A stretch of DNA of 64,000 bases, taken from positions 186,001 through 250,000 of the forward strand of contig NZ_FZPA01000001.1 of NCBI RefSeq assembly GCF_900188185.1, read 5' to 3'. The notes under the pieces are model-generated. The model did not search any database and was not told the DNA's origin. It saw only the letters and a list, made by a program, of their open reading frames with translations. Made by a program: the position numbers and the translations under genes. Of this stretch, positions 16,939 to 30,239 are shown in pieces. The number at the start of each line of letters is the position of its first letter. The first letter of the stretch is position 1. This DNA is from Sphingopyxis indica (lineage in GTDB: Bacteria; Pseudomonadota; Alphaproteobacteria; Sphingomonadales; Sphingomonadaceae).

Positions 16939-17811
16939 TCAGCAGCCCTTGCCGACGCACAGGTCGGCCAGCACCGGATAATGGTCGGAGGGCAGCCGGC
17001 CCCCCGTCTGCTGCGTGATCGTTGCGTGACGCAGCACCGCGACGCCGTCGTTCACGAAGATATGGTCGATCGGGCTGCCGGCAAGCTGTTCGATCTTGAA
17101 GCCGGTGAAGGTGCCGTCGGGGCCGAAATGCGGCGTGCGGCTGATATCCTGCGTGTCGTGCAGCGCGATCAGCCCGGCGCCCGGCGCGAGGATCGCCTTG
17201 TAGGGCGCGCTGCCCGTCTCGCTGTTGAAATCGCCCATCAGCACCACCGCGTCGCCGGCCTGCCGATGCGCGCCGATCCAGCGGCGGATCAGCTTCGCGC
17301 TCTCGACCCGCGCCACCTCGCCGATATGGTCGAAGTGCGTGTTGACGACGAGGAAGTTCTGCGCGGCGCTCCTGTCCTTCAGCCGCGCCCAGGTCGCGAT
17401 GCGCGGCAGCGCGGCGTCCCAGCCCTTGCTGGGCGTATCGGGCGTCGGCGACAGCCAGAAAGTGCCCGAGCCGAGCAGGGAGAAGCGATCGGGGCGATAG
17501 CCGAGCATCGAAAATTCGCCGGCCTCCTTGCCGTCGTCGCGGCCGACGCCGACGAAGGTGTAGGCGGGCAGGTCGGCCTCGACCTGCCGCTTCTGGTGCA
17601 GCAGCACTTCCTGCATTCCGACGAAATCGGGCGCATAATAAGCGACGAGGCCGGTCAGCGCCTTCCTGCGATGCGGCCAGGCGTCGGCGCCGTCGGAGGC
17701 GAGGTCGAGGCGGATGTTATAGGTCATCGCGCTGACGCGATCGGCTTTGTCCTTCGCCGCGGCGGGCAGGGCGAGCAGCGCCGCGAACAGGGTGATCAGC
17801 CAGCGTTTCAT
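16939..17811 (-). CDS. Secreted endonuclease/exonuclease/phosphatase-fold protein
   Basis: 290 residues with a signal peptide (KRWLITLFAALLALPAAA). Metal and catalytic motifs of the EEP fold are all visible: MTYNIRLDL, GMQEVLLHQ, VVNTHFDHIG, VLMGDFNSE and LPSDHYPVLADL. EEP enzymes hydrolyse phosphodiester or phosphomonoester bonds in nucleic acids, lipids or inositol phosphates, so this one is not an obvious glycosidase partner. The start overlaps the GH1 stop by four bases (ATGA), and the stop lies two bases before the GH2 start, placing it firmly inside the sugar operon. Its substrate might be a phosphorylated substituent on the glycan; that is speculation. Confidence 0.88.
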   Translation of the reverse strand: MKRWLITLFAALLALPAAAKDKADRVSAMTYNIRLDLASDGADAWPHRRKALTGLVAYYAPDFVGMQEVLLHQKRQVEADLPAYTFVGVGRDDGKEAGEFSMLGYRPDRFSLLGSGTFWLSPTPDTPSKGWDAALPRIATWARLKDRSAAQNFLVVNTHFDHIGEVARVESAKLIRRWIGAHRQAGDAVVLMGDFNSETGSAPYKAILAPGAGLIALHDTQDISRTPHFGPDGTFTGFKIEQLAGSPIDHIFVNDGVAVLRHATITQQTGGRLPSDHYPVLADLCVGKGC

Positions 17812-19154
17812 GCGAGATTTCCTCCATTGGTCTTGATGATATTGGCGTAAAAGCGCGCGCTGCGCTTGGGGCTCCGGACCTGCGTCGCATAGTCGACATG
17901 GACGATGCCGAAGCGCTTCGAATAGCCAAGCGACCATTCGAGATTGTCGAGCAGCGACCAGACCATATAGCCGCGCACATCGACGCCCTTTTTGATCGCA
18001 TCGCCGATCGCGGCGATATGCGTGCGCAGATAGTCGCAACGCAGCGGGTCGTCGATGCCGTCGGGGCCGGCCTGCGGCGGATCGTAGAAGGCGGCGCCAT
18101 TTTCGGTGATATAGACCGGGATATCGCCATAGCTGTCCCTGAACCACAGCAGCATGTCGGTCAGCGCGGGCGGGCAGACCTCCCAGCCGGTGGTCGTGTG
18201 CGTCGCATTCTGCGGCACCGGCGCGGCGCCGACCGGCCACGCGCCCGGATCGTCCTTCACGACGCTGCGCGTATAATAGTTGATGCCGACGAAATCGAGC
18301 GGCTGGTGGATCTGGGCCATGTCCTCCGCGGGCCATTCGGTCCACGCCTCGCCGAAAATCCCTGCCAGTTCGGCGGGATAGCGTCCTTTCAGCGCGGCAT
18401 CCAGATATTGCCGGTTCATATAGGCGTGCGCGCGCTCGGTCGCAGCGATGTCGGCGGCGCTGTCGCTCGCCGGATATTTGGGCTCGATATTGACGACGAG
18501 GCCGATCTCGTGCGCCCCCTCGGAACGATAGATCTCGACCGCGCGCCCGTGCGCGCGCATCAGATTATGGCTCGCGATCGGCGTCTCGAACAGGTTGCGA
18601 TGGCCGGGCGCGAGCGCGCCGTGGAGATAGCCGCCATCGGTAATCACCCACGGCTCGTTGAGCGTCACCCATTTCCGCACGCGGCCGTCGAGCGCGCGAA
18701 ACATGGTCGCGGCATAGTCGGCGAACCAGTCGGCGCTGTCGCGATTGAGCCAGCCGCCCCGATCGTCGAGCGCGACGGGCAGGTCCCAATGGTACAGGGT
18801 CAGCAGGGGTTCGATGTCGTGTTTGAGCAGCTCGTCGACCAGCTTTTTGTAGAAATCGAGCCCCGGCTCGTTGACCCGGCCCACCCCCTCGGGCAGCACG
18901 CGGCCCCAATTGACGCTGAAGCGATAGGCCTTGAGCCCGATTGCCTTCATCAGCGCGACGTCGGCGTCCATGCGGTTATAATGGTCGCACGCAACATCGC
19001 CCGTCTCGCCCTTTGCCGCCATCAGCCGCGGATCGTGGCTGAAGCGCTGCCAGATGCTCGCCCCCGCGCCGTCGGCGAGCGGCGAGCCCTCGATCTGATA
19101 GGCGGCGGTTGCGGCGCCCCACAGGAAATCGTCGGGGAAAGCGCTGTTCGTCAT
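17808..19154 (-). CDS. GH1 beta-glucosidase
   Basis: 448 residues, the usual GH1 length, with no signal peptide, so cytoplasmic. FLWGAATAAYQIEGSPLADG is the canonical start of the family; the acid/base Glu is in TLNEPWVITDGGYLHG and the nucleophile Glu in VYITENGAAFYD. NWGRVLPEG and YHWDLPVAL are further GH1 blocks. It hydrolyses terminal beta-glucosides of imported oligosaccharides to glucose. It follows the ABC permease genes and is translationally coupled to the EEP gene. A gap of 76 nt separates it from the upstream permease gene. Confidence 0.95.
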   Translation of the reverse strand: MTNSAFPDDFLWGAATAAYQIEGSPLADGAGASIWQRFSHDPRLMAAKGETGDVACDHYNRMDADVALMKAIGLKAYRFSVNWGRVLPEGVGRVNEPGLDFYKKLVDELLKHDIEPLLTLYHWDLPVALDDRGGWLNRDSADWFADYAATMFRALDGRVRKWVTLNEPWVITDGGYLHGALAPGHRNLFETPIASHNLMRAHGRAVEIYRSEGAHEIGLVVNIEPKYPASDSAADIAATERAHAYMNRQYLDAALKGRYPAELAGIFGEAWTEWPAEDMAQIHQPLDFVGINYYTRSVVKDDPGAWPVGAAPVPQNATHTTTGWEVCPPALTDMLLWFRDSYGDIPVYITENGAAFYDPPQAGPDGIDDPLRCDYLRTHIAAIGDAIKKGVDVRGYMVWSLLDNLEWSLGYSKRFGIVHVDYATQVRSPKRSARFYANIIKTNGGNLA

Positions 19155-19230
19155 CCATTGTCCTTGTCACGGGGGCGACGATGCTGCTGCAAACGGCACG
19201 CTTGCCTTGTCGCCGTGAGGTGAAGGCGGC

Positions 19231-20040
19231 TCATCCCTTGACGCTCCCGGTGAGCAGGCCGCTCAGATAGAAGCGCTGAAGCGCGAGGAAGAGGATGAGG
19301 ACCGGCAGGGTGGTCACCACCGCGCCCGCCATCATCAGCTCATTGTCCTGCACATGCTCGCGGCTCAGGGCCGCGAGTGCGACGGGGAGCGTATAGAGTT
19401 GCTGGTCGGCAAGGACGATCAGCGGCCACATGAAATCGTTCCAGCTCGACAGGAAGACAAAGAGCGCGAGCGTCACGACCACCGGCGTCAGCAGCGGCAG
19501 CACGATATGGCGCAATATTTCGCCTTCGCTCGCGCCGTCGATGCGCGCCGCTTCGAGCATTTCGTCGGGGATCGACAGGCAATATTGGCGGACGAGGAAG
19601 ATGCCGAAGATGCCCGCGAGCCATGGGACGAGCGCCCCGGCATAGCTGTTGACGAGCCCCATCGCCTTCAGCTCGAGGAACAAGGGCAGCATTCCGATCT
19701 GCCCCGGCACGACGAGCGCGGCGACGAGCAGGCGGAAGACCGCATCGCGGCCGCGAAAGCGCAGCTTGGCAAAGGCATAGCCCGCGGGGACGGTGAAGAG
19801 CAAAGCGAGCAGTGTCGCGAGCGTCGAGACGAACAGGCTGTTGGCGAGGAAGCGCCCCACGCCATAGGTGCCGAAAAGCTGCCGGTAATTTTCGAGGCCG
19901 GGATTTTCGGGAAGCAGCGGCGGCGGAAATTGCGCCGCCTCGCCCGGCGCCATGAAGCTGACCGACAGCATCCACAGCAGCGGTGCTATGGTCAAGAGCG
20001 CGACGAGCGCGGCGAAGCCGGTGACCAGCGCGCGGCGCAT
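19231..20040 (-). CDS. ABC sugar transporter inner-membrane permease (MalG type)
   Basis: 269 residues with six predicted membrane helices. The coupling-helix EAA motif is EAARIDGASEGEILRHIVLP, which docks on the ATPase, and the C-terminus (RFYLSGLLTGSVKG) is typical of MalG-type permeases (carbohydrate uptake transporter family 1). The ATG at 20040 overlaps the stop of the partner permease by one base (TGATG). It forms the inner-membrane channel with the product of 20040-20936, fed by the lipoprotein at 20933-22201. Confidence 0.94.
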   Translation of the reverse strand: MRRALVTGFAALVALLTIAPLLWMLSVSFMAPGEAAQFPPPLLPENPGLENYRQLFGTYGVGRFLANSLFVSTLATLLALLFTVPAGYAFAKLRFRGRDAVFRLLVAALVVPGQIGMLPLFLELKAMGLVNSYAGALVPWLAGIFGIFLVRQYCLSIPDEMLEAARIDGASEGEILRHIVLPLLTPVVVTLALFVFLSSWNDFMWPLIVLADQQLYTLPVALAALSREHVQDNELMMAGAVVTTLPVLILFLALQRFYLSGLLTGSVKG

Positions 20041-20936
20041 CAAATCGCCCCCGCGCGCCTGGCGAAGCGCAATTGCACGAGCGTGACCGCGAGAATGCAG
20101 AGGAAGAGCAGCACCGCGACCGCCGCGCCCGAGCCGAGGTTCCACCATTTGAACCCTTCCTCGTACATGAAATAGAGGATGGTGACGGTCGATTGCGCGG
20201 GGCCGCCCTCGGTCATCACATAGGGCTCGGCGAAAAGCTGGAACATCGCCGCGACGGTCAGCACGGAGACGAGCAGCAAGGTCGGGGCGATCGCGGGCAG
20301 GGTGACGTGGCGCAGCCGCATCAACCATCCCGCGCCGTCGATCCGGGCGGCTTCGTCGAGTTCGCGCGGCACCGTTTGCAGGGCGGCGAGGAAGATGATC
20401 ATATTATAGCCGAAGGTCTTCCACGCGACAAAGATCAGGATCGCGGGCAGCGAGGCGGTCGGGCTGCCGAGCCAGTCGATCGGCCCCGCGCCGGCCAGCG
20501 ACAGCAGATAGTTGACGAGGCCGTAGCGCGTGTGGAGCAGATAGCGCCAGACGACCGCGGTCGCGACGAGCGTCGTCACATAGGGCGCGAACAGCGCGAC
20601 GCGCCAGACCGGGCGCCAGCTCAGCCAGCGCGAATGGACGAGTATCGCGGCGCAGAGCGACAGAAGGGCCACGAGCGGCGTCCCGATCGCCACGAACAGC
20701 AGGCTGTTGCCCATCGCGTTCCAGAACAGCGGATTTTCGACCAGGCGCGCGTAATTCTCCAGCCCCACGAAGCGCAGATTGGCGATGTCGCCGAGCGCAT
20801 AAATGTCGAAATCGGTAAAACTGAGCAGCAGCGATGCCAGCGCCGGGATCAGGAAGAAGATCAGGATCGCCGCAAGCGCCGGGCCGGTCATCGCCCACCC
20901 CGCGCGCGCCTCCTCCGCTCGCCGCTCGGCATTCAC
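20040..20936 (-). CDS. ABC sugar transporter inner-membrane permease (MalF type)
   Basis: 298 residues. The GTG at 20936 is preferred because it overlaps the binding-protein stop in a GTGA junction; ATG at codon 16 is possible. The first helix is ALAAILIFFLIPALASLLLSF, followed by YALGDIANLRFVGLENYARL, typical of MalF/UgpA-type permeases, and the EAA motif is DEAARIDGAGWLMRLRHVTLP. It pairs with the MalG-type permease encoded next. Confidence 0.94.
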   Translation of the reverse strand: MNAERRAEEARAGWAMTGPALAAILIFFLIPALASLLLSFTDFDIYALGDIANLRFVGLENYARLVENPLFWNAMGNSLLFVAIGTPLVALLSLCAAILVHSRWLSWRPVWRVALFAPYVTTLVATAVVWRYLLHTRYGLVNYLLSLAGAGPIDWLGSPTASLPAILIFVAWKTFGYNMIIFLAALQTVPRELDEAARIDGAGWLMRLRHVTLPAIAPTLLLVSVLTVAAMFQLFAEPYVMTEGGPAQSTVTILYFMYEEGFKWWNLGSGAAVAVLLFLCILAVTLVQLRFARRAGAI

Positions 20937-22201
20937 AGCGCGCGCCCCTTCTCCAGCATCCAGCGCCGCTTTTCGAGCAGCCGGTCGGCGCGCGCGTCGA
21001 TCTGTGCCGCCGCCTCGTCGACGCTGTATTCGCCGCGCACCATGCGCTCGGCGACCAGCTGCATCGCGGTCACGATCCGCTCCCATTCGGGCACTTTCGG
21101 CAGCGCGCGGGCGCGTTCGAGCTGGGTAGCGAATGGCGCGACGACAGGGTCGCTCGCAAGCCCGGCCTGCTGCCACGCCGCGCGCCGCGCGGGCAGGTCG
21201 CCGGTCAGCGCATGGAACTCGATCTGCGCCGCGGGCGCGAGCAGCTGCGCGAGGCAATCCCACGCATGGTCGTTCGCGCGATGGTCGGCGAAAACCACGA
21301 GGCTCGATCCGCCGGGCGCCGCCGATCCGATGCCGTCCGGGCCGGGATTGGGGGCCGTCGCCCATTTGCCCCGAAAGCCGGGCGGCAGCCGCTCGCCAAG
21401 GTCGCCGATCGTCCATGGCCCCGAAATGAAGACGCTGAACCAGCCGCGCGCGAACTCGTTCCACAGGTTCGCGATCTGCGTCGCCGACACGCGCGGCGCG
21501 AGCCCTTCGTCGAACAGCGACTTGTAAAAGGCGAGCGCCGCCTTGAACTCGGGGTCCGAAAAGGCGCCGCGCCCGTCGGCATCGCGCAGCAGCCGCGCGC
21601 CCGCCGACTGGGCGATGGTCAGCAATTGCTCGAATTCGTTGAGCGGCAGCCACAGCGCATAATTGCCGTCGCCGGCGAGGCGCTTCACGTCGTGCAACAT
21701 GCGCTTCCACGCCGCCCATTCGAGCGGCGGCGTATCGTGTCCGGCGCGCGCAAGCCTGTCGGTGCGATAAAATTGCAGGCGCGTATCGACATACCAGGGA
21801 ACCGCCCAGACCTCGCCGCCGATGCGGTTGGTATCGACCACCGCCGCGAATTGGTCGGCGAGCAGCCCCTGCATCGAAGCGGGAACGGGGGCGATCGCGC
21901 CGATCGTCGCCATTTCGGCGATCCAGCTGTTCCCGACCTGTCCGATCGCAGGCAGCGACCCGCCGGCGAAACCGGTGAGCAGCTTCTGATGCGCCGCCGA
22001 CCAGGGCAGCGGCTGCACCCTTACGCGCGGCGCCTCGGGCGCGCGCCGCATCGTCTCGACGAGGCGCGGCAGCGCCGCCGCTTCATTACCCATCGCCCAG
22101 ATGGTCAGCGCGTCGCCGCGCCGCGCGCCGCAGCCGCCGAGCGCGGCAAACAGGGGCAGCGCGGCAAGCGCGCCCGTCATCCGGCGCCGCGTCAGCTCCA
22201 T
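20933..22201 (-). CDS. ABC sugar-binding lipoprotein (family 1 extracellular solute-binding protein)
   Basis: 422 residues. A lipoprotein signal LPLFAALGGC places Cys at about residue 24, so the protein is tethered rather than free periplasmic. Family 1 features are TIWAMGNEAAALPRLVE at the N-terminus, AVPWYVDTRLQFYRTD, and EFARGWFSVFISGPWTIGDL. It captures the oligosaccharide and delivers it to the two permeases encoded immediately downstream. It lies 22 nt after the lacI-type gene and is probably co-transcribed with it. Confidence 0.92.
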   Translation of the reverse strand: MELTRRRMTGALAALPLFAALGGCGARRGDALTIWAMGNEAAALPRLVETMRRAPEAPRVRVQPLPWSAAHQKLLTGFAGGSLPAIGQVGNSWIAEMATIGAIAPVPASMQGLLADQFAAVVDTNRIGGEVWAVPWYVDTRLQFYRTDRLARAGHDTPPLEWAAWKRMLHDVKRLAGDGNYALWLPLNEFEQLLTIAQSAGARLLRDADGRGAFSDPEFKAALAFYKSLFDEGLAPRVSATQIANLWNEFARGWFSVFISGPWTIGDLGERLPPGFRGKWATAPNPGPDGIGSAAPGGSSLVVFADHRANDHAWDCLAQLLAPAAQIEFHALTGDLPARRAAWQQAGLASDPVVAPFATQLERARALPKVPEWERIVTAMQLVAERMVRGEYSVDEAAAQIDARADRLLEKRRWMLEKGRAL

Positions 22202-22223
22202 GCCGTTGGTTGCGCCGCCAGCC

Positions 22224-23249
22224 TCATCGTGCGAGCGCCTGCGCCTCCGCCGGATGCGATTCCAGCGTCGTCCCGCGCGCCATCAGCGTCGGGGTCAGGA
22301 TCGTCGCGCTCGCCGCACCCAGCGCATCGCCGCGCAGCAGGCGGAGCAGCATCATCATCCCCGTCGAACCGAGCTGGTCGATCTTGACCTGCATCGTCGT
22401 CAATCCCGGGCTGACGTGCCGCGCGAGCGGAATGTCGTCGAACCCCGCGACCATCAGGTCGCCCGGCACCGACTTGCCCGCCTCGGCGAGCTGCATGATG
22501 CAGCCGACCGCCATCAGGTCGTTCGCGGCGAAGACCGCGTCGGCGGGCAATTGGCCCTGGAGCAGCAGGCGCGCCGCCTCGGCCCCCGCTTCCTCCGAAA
22601 AGTCGCCGGGCAGGATCACCGGGCTGCGTTCGCCCGCGATCTTCGCCATTGCATCGGCGAAACCGCGCTGGCGGTCGCGCGCGTCGCGATTGTGCTTGGG
22701 TCCGGCGATATGGACGATGCGCCGTGCGCCGCGTGCAAGCAGTGCCTCGGTCATCGTCCACGCGCCGCGATAATTATCGACCGCGACATAGGGCAGATCG
22801 AGCGTCGCTGCATCATAGTTGAGCAGCACCGTCGGCAGGACCGGGTCGAGGTGCGCGGCGAGCGTTTCGGGCTTCAGTTCGGGCGGCATGACGAGCAGCC
22901 CGTCGACGCGCCCGCGCATCGCGGCGATCGCCGCTGCGGTTTCGTGCGCGCTGCCGTGCATATTGCCGAGCAGCAGATGCAGCCCGGCCTCATGCGCGAC
23001 AAGGTCGATGCCGCGGATGATCTCGGAGAAAAACTCGCCGAACAGATCGGGCAGGATCACCCCGACCGTGTCGCTCTTGCGCCGCGTCAGGCTGCGCGCG
23101 CCGCTGTGCGGGACGAAATTGAGCTTTTTCACCGCGGCCATCACCGCCGCGCGCGTCGGGCCGGTGACATTGCTGTGGCCGTTGATCGCGCGCGAGGCGG
23201 TGGCGACCGAAACGCCCGCTTCGCGGGCCACGTCCCTCAATGTTGCCAT
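22224..23249 (-). CDS. LacI-family transcriptional regulator of the carbohydrate locus
   Basis: 341 residues. The ATG at 23249 gives the standard LacI start MATLRDVAREAGVSVATASR, with the helix-turn-helix in residues 3-25 and the hinge near residue 50; a purine-rich stretch (gaggggggtgag) lies upstream. The rest is the periplasmic-binding-protein-like effector domain (VGVILPDLFGEFFSEIIRGI, DAVFAANDLMAVGCI, VAGFDDIPLARHVSPGLTT). It is embedded between the ABC ATPase and the binding-protein genes, and an AACCGGTT palindrome lies 82 bp upstream of its start. It likely represses the locus until a sugar product binds. Confidence 0.95.
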   Translation of the reverse strand: MATLRDVAREAGVSVATASRAINGHSNVTGPTRAAVMAAVKKLNFVPHSGARSLTRRKSDTVGVILPDLFGEFFSEIIRGIDLVAHEAGLHLLLGNMHGSAHETAAAIAAMRGRVDGLLVMPPELKPETLAAHLDPVLPTVLLNYDAATLDLPYVAVDNYRGAWTMTEALLARGARRIVHIAGPKHNRDARDRQRGFADAMAKIAGERSPVILPGDFSEEAGAEAARLLLQGQLPADAVFAANDLMAVGCIMQLAEAGKSVPGDLMVAGFDDIPLARHVSPGLTTMQVKIDQLGSTGMMMLLRLLRGDALGAASATILTPTLMARGTTLESHPAEAQALAR

Positions 23250-23330
23250 AGGCTCACCCCCCTCTTCCCCATGGGCCGGGCCGCCTTCGCGACTCCGGCC
23301 GGTCGCGCGCCGGGCACGGAAGATTGCCAA

Positions 23331-23339
23331 AGTAACCGG

Positions 23340-23344
<5 letters not shown>
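23331..23344. promoter_or_regulatory. Putative LacI-family operator 2
   Basis: AGTAACCGGTTACA on the plus strand (TGTAACCGGTTACT on the coding strand), a 13/14 palindrome. It sits between the ABC ATPase and lacI-type genes, and the TAA stop of the ATPase gene lies within it. It would give the regulator and the ABC uptake genes their own autoregulated promoter. Confidence 0.7.
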
Positions 23345-27552
<4,208 letters not shown>

Positions 27553-27562
27553 GCACTTGCTC

Positions 27563-27638
27563 CGTCATTGCGAGCGCAGCGAAGCAATCCAGCGAGGTTT
27601 ACGCCGCTCTGGATTGCTTCGCTGCGCTCGCAATGACG
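27563..27638. repeat. Dispersed palindromic repeat, family B
   Basis: A perfect long inverted repeat (cgtcattgcgagcgcagcga... and ...tcgctgcgctcgcaatgacg) with a short centre, between guaB and the methyltransferase gene. A second copy lies at 48574-48656. The stem could also stop or attenuate transcription from guaB, but there is no T-run. Confidence 0.85.
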
Positions 27639-27654
27639 AACTTGGGCACCATCC

Positions 27655-28845
27655 ATGACCCCCGCCGCGCGCATTCAGACCGCGATCGAGATCCTCGACG
27701 CCATCGCCGCCGCGGCGCGCGAGGGTGGCGCGCCCGCCGACGCGATCTTCGCCGAAGCGATGCGTGCGCGCCGCTATGCGGGGTCGAAGGACCGCCGCGC
27801 GATCCGCGCCCATGTCTATGACGCGGTCCGCGCGGTGCGGTCGGCGCCGCCGTCGGGGCGCGCGGCGATGCTCTTGCTCGCCGACGCCGATCCGGGGCTC
27901 GCGGCGCTGTTCGACGGCTCATCCTATGGCCCCGCGCCGATTTCGCCCGACGAACCGCGCGCCGAGCCGGGGCTGGCCCCACCGGCGCTCACCGACCTCT
28001 TCGACCCGCTCGTCGGTGAAGGGGAGGGAGAGGCGATGCTAGCGCGCGCGCCGCTCGACCTGCGCGCGAACCGTATCGCGGCGAAGCGCGACGACCTCGC
28101 CGCGCTCTTCCCCGACGGCGAAGCGATCGCCGGCGCGTCCGATGGCTGGCGCCTGCCGCCCGAAACCGCCGCCGCGCAGCATCCCGCCTATGCCGAGGGG
28201 GCGTTCGAGGTGCAGGATGCCGCGAGCCAATATGCGGCGGCGGCGCTCGATGCCGCACCCGGCATGGCGATCGTCGATCTCTGCGCGGGCGGCGGCGGCA
28301 AGACGCTCGCGATCGCTTCGCTCACCGGCGATGCCGCCGCCATCCTTGCCTGCGACACCAATCGCGCGCGCCTCCAGCAGCTTCCGCCGCGCGCCGCGCG
28401 CGCAGGGGCGACGCGCATCGAAACGAGGCTGCTCAACCCGGGGCAGGAAAGCGCGATGCTCGCCGACTGGCAGGGACGCGCGGACCGCGTCTTCGTCGAC
28501 GCTCCCTGCTCGGGCAGCGGGACGTGGCGGCGCAGTCCCGAACTGCGCTGGCGGCTGACCCCCGCGCGGCTGGGTCGCCACATCGCCGATCAGGCGCGCC
28601 TCGCCGATATAGGTGCCGATCTGGTGGCGCCGGGGGGCAAACTTCTCTATGCCGTCTGTTCGATCATCGCACGCGAGGGGCGAGACCAGGTGGACGATTT
28701 TCTGAAGCGCCATCCCGGCTGGAGCGCCGACACGGGCTATCTTCCCGAAGGCGTCGGGCGCGCCGCGGGGCACGGTTTTCTGCTGTCGCCGGGGCACGAC
28801 GGATGCGACGGCTTTTTCCTCGCAAGGCTGACAGCGCCATGTTAG
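27655..28845 (+). CDS. RsmB/NOP-family RNA (cytosine-5) methyltransferase
   Basis: 396 residues. The SAM-binding motif I is AIVDLCAGGGGKTLAIASL; motif IV DAPCSGSGTWRRSPELRWR holds the release Cys and motif VI LLYAVCSIIAREG the catalytic Cys, so both required cysteines are present. The first 130 residues are an Ala-rich helical extension, probably RNA-binding (NusB-like by analogy with RsmB). It would methylate C5 of a cytidine in rRNA or tRNA. The exact target is not determinable, so I do not name it RsmB itself. Confidence 0.9.
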   Translation: MTPAARIQTAIEILDAIAAAAREGGAPADAIFAEAMRARRYAGSKDRRAIRAHVYDAVRAVRSAPPSGRAAMLLLADADPGLAALFDGSSYGPAPISPDEPRAEPGLAPPALTDLFDPLVGEGEGEAMLARAPLDLRANRIAAKRDDLAALFPDGEAIAGASDGWRLPPETAAAQHPAYAEGAFEVQDAASQYAAAALDAAPGMAIVDLCAGGGGKTLAIASLTGDAAAILACDTNRARLQQLPPRAARAGATRIETRLLNPGQESAMLADWQGRADRVFVDAPCSGSGTWRRSPELRWRLTPARLGRHIADQARLADIGADLVAPGGKLLYAVCSIIAREGRDQVDDFLKRHPGWSADTGYLPEGVGRAAGHGFLLSPGHDGCDGFFLARLTAPC

Positions 28846-28877
28846 CATCGCCGCGAACCAGATATTGGGAGAATGCA

Positions 28878-29405
28878 ATGCGCGTCAGCTTTCTGGCTCT
28901 TTCGGCCGGTCTGATCCTCGCCAGCCTGCCCGTCGCCTCCGATGCGCAGCGCGCCGACAACGACATCCTGCCCGCCTCGGTGGCGCTTCAGAAGCAAGGC
29001 GAAGCCGCGCAGCATCAGGGCAATCTCGACGCCGCGGTCGATTATTATGAATCGGCGCTCGCCGCCGACCCGCGCAACCGCTCGGCGATCATCGCGCTCG
29101 CGCAGGTCGCGCGCGCGCAGGGCCTGCCGGGCAAGGCGATCGGCCTCTATCGCGAGGCGCTGCTGCTCGAACCCAACGACCTCACCGCGCTGACCGGACA
29201 GGGCGAAGCGCTCGCCGACAAGGGCGCGGTCGAGATCGCGCGCGAAAAGCTCGCCGATGCGCAGCGCGTGTGCCGCGGCGAATGCCCGCAGGTCGCCGCC
29301 CTCGAGCGCGCCATTTCGGCCGCCGGCGAAACGAAGCGTGTCGTCGCCGCCGATGCGGTGACGCCGAAGCCGGCGGTCACGACGACGGCGAGCAGCCAGA
29401 ACTGA
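28878..29405 (+). CDS. Exported TPR-repeat protein
   Basis: 175 residues. The signal peptide is RVSFLALSAGLILASLPVASDAQ. Two to three tetratricopeptide repeats follow: ALQKQGEAAQHQGNLDAAVDYYESAL, then IIALAQVARAQGLPGKAIGLYREAL, and a third degenerate one. A CRGEC pair (near residue 133) could form a disulfide in the periplasm. TPRs mediate protein contacts; no partner is identifiable. It starts 32 nt after the methyltransferase stop. Confidence 0.8.
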   Translation: MRVSFLALSAGLILASLPVASDAQRADNDILPASVALQKQGEAAQHQGNLDAAVDYYESALAADPRNRSAIIALAQVARAQGLPGKAIGLYREALLLEPNDLTALTGQGEALADKGAVEIAREKLADAQRVCRGECPQVAALERAISAAGETKRVVAADAVTPKPAVTTTASSQN

Positions 29406-29489
29406 CGCGAAGGGCGCAGCGGTTTTCGGGACTGCTGGCGGGCGACGGCTCACGGTTGGGAGGCTTGTCCGCTCCCCACACCGACCGCG

Positions 29490-30197
29490 CTACCGATAAA
29501 CGCACGCATCCAGCCCATCGCGCCGCACGACGCCGATGCGCGCGCGGATCGTGTTGCCATAGCGGCGGGTAAAGCCCGACGGGCTGATCGCCTCGCGCTT
29601 CTTGGGCAGCGGCAGGATCGCGGCGATGCGCGCCGCCTCGGCGGGCGTCAGCTTGCCCGCGCCATGCTTGAAATAACGCTGCGCCCCCGCCTCGACGCCA
29701 TAGGTGCCGATCCCCGTCTCGGCGACGTTCAGATAGACTTCCATGATCCGCCTTTTGCCCCAGATCGTCTCGATCAGAAAAGTGAACCACACCTCGGGCA
29801 CCTTGCGCACATAGCGCGCCCAGCCGCTCCCCTGCCACAGGAAGACATTTTTCGCGGTCTGCTGGCTGATCGTCGATCCGCCGCGCAATTTCTTGCCCTT
29901 CGCATTGCGTTCGATCGCCTGTTCGATCGCCTCGCGGTCGAAACCATTGTGGCTGCAAAATTTGCCGTCCTCGGCCGCGATCACCGCGCGCACCATGTTG
30001 CGGTCGATATGTGACAGGCCGGTCCAGTCCTTGGTGATGCCACCCGAATCGGCGAGCATGGTAAAGGTCACCGGCGGCGGCACGACGGCATAGAGCAGCA
30101 CCCACGCCGCGCTGATCGCGATGAACCAGAGCAGCCATTTGAACGGCCGCAGATACCAGGGGAGTTTGCGGCGGCGGGCTTTGGTCGCGGGGCTCAT
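29490..30197 (-). CDS. mtgA: Monofunctional biosynthetic peptidoglycan transglycosylase
   Basis: 235 residues. One N-terminal membrane anchor (WLLWFIAISAAWVLLYAVVP) precedes a GT51 domain with its catalytic Glu in VRAVIAAEDGKFCSHNGFD, then KKLRGGSTISQQTAKNVFLW, KVPEVWFTFLIE and KRRIMEVYLNVAE. It polymerises lipid II into glycan strands and lacks a transpeptidase domain, as expected for MtgA. The gap 29406-29489 contains no gene. Confidence 0.96.
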   Translation of the reverse strand: MSPATKARRRKLPWYLRPFKWLLWFIAISAAWVLLYAVVPPPVTFTMLADSGGITKDWTGLSHIDRNMVRAVIAAEDGKFCSHNGFDREAIEQAIERNAKGKKLRGGSTISQQTAKNVFLWQGSGWARYVRKVPEVWFTFLIETIWGKRRIMEVYLNVAETGIGTYGVEAGAQRYFKHGAGKLTPAEAARIAAILPLPKKREAISPSGFTRRYGNTIRARIGVVRRDGLDACVYR

Positions 30198-30239
30198 CGC
30201 CGCGTCTCTATCGCAGCGCGGGGCGGTCGGACAAGCGGC

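Noticed and set aside
14615..16981. A 788-codon open frame on the plus strand opposite the GH2 gene (similar long antisense frames at 720-2333, 5416-7479, 22101-24719, 34478-36754 and 41267-44164).
   Set aside because: Each mirrors a well-supported gene on the other strand; the translations are Arg/Ala/Gly-rich with no domain motifs. High GC removes stop codons from antisense frames.
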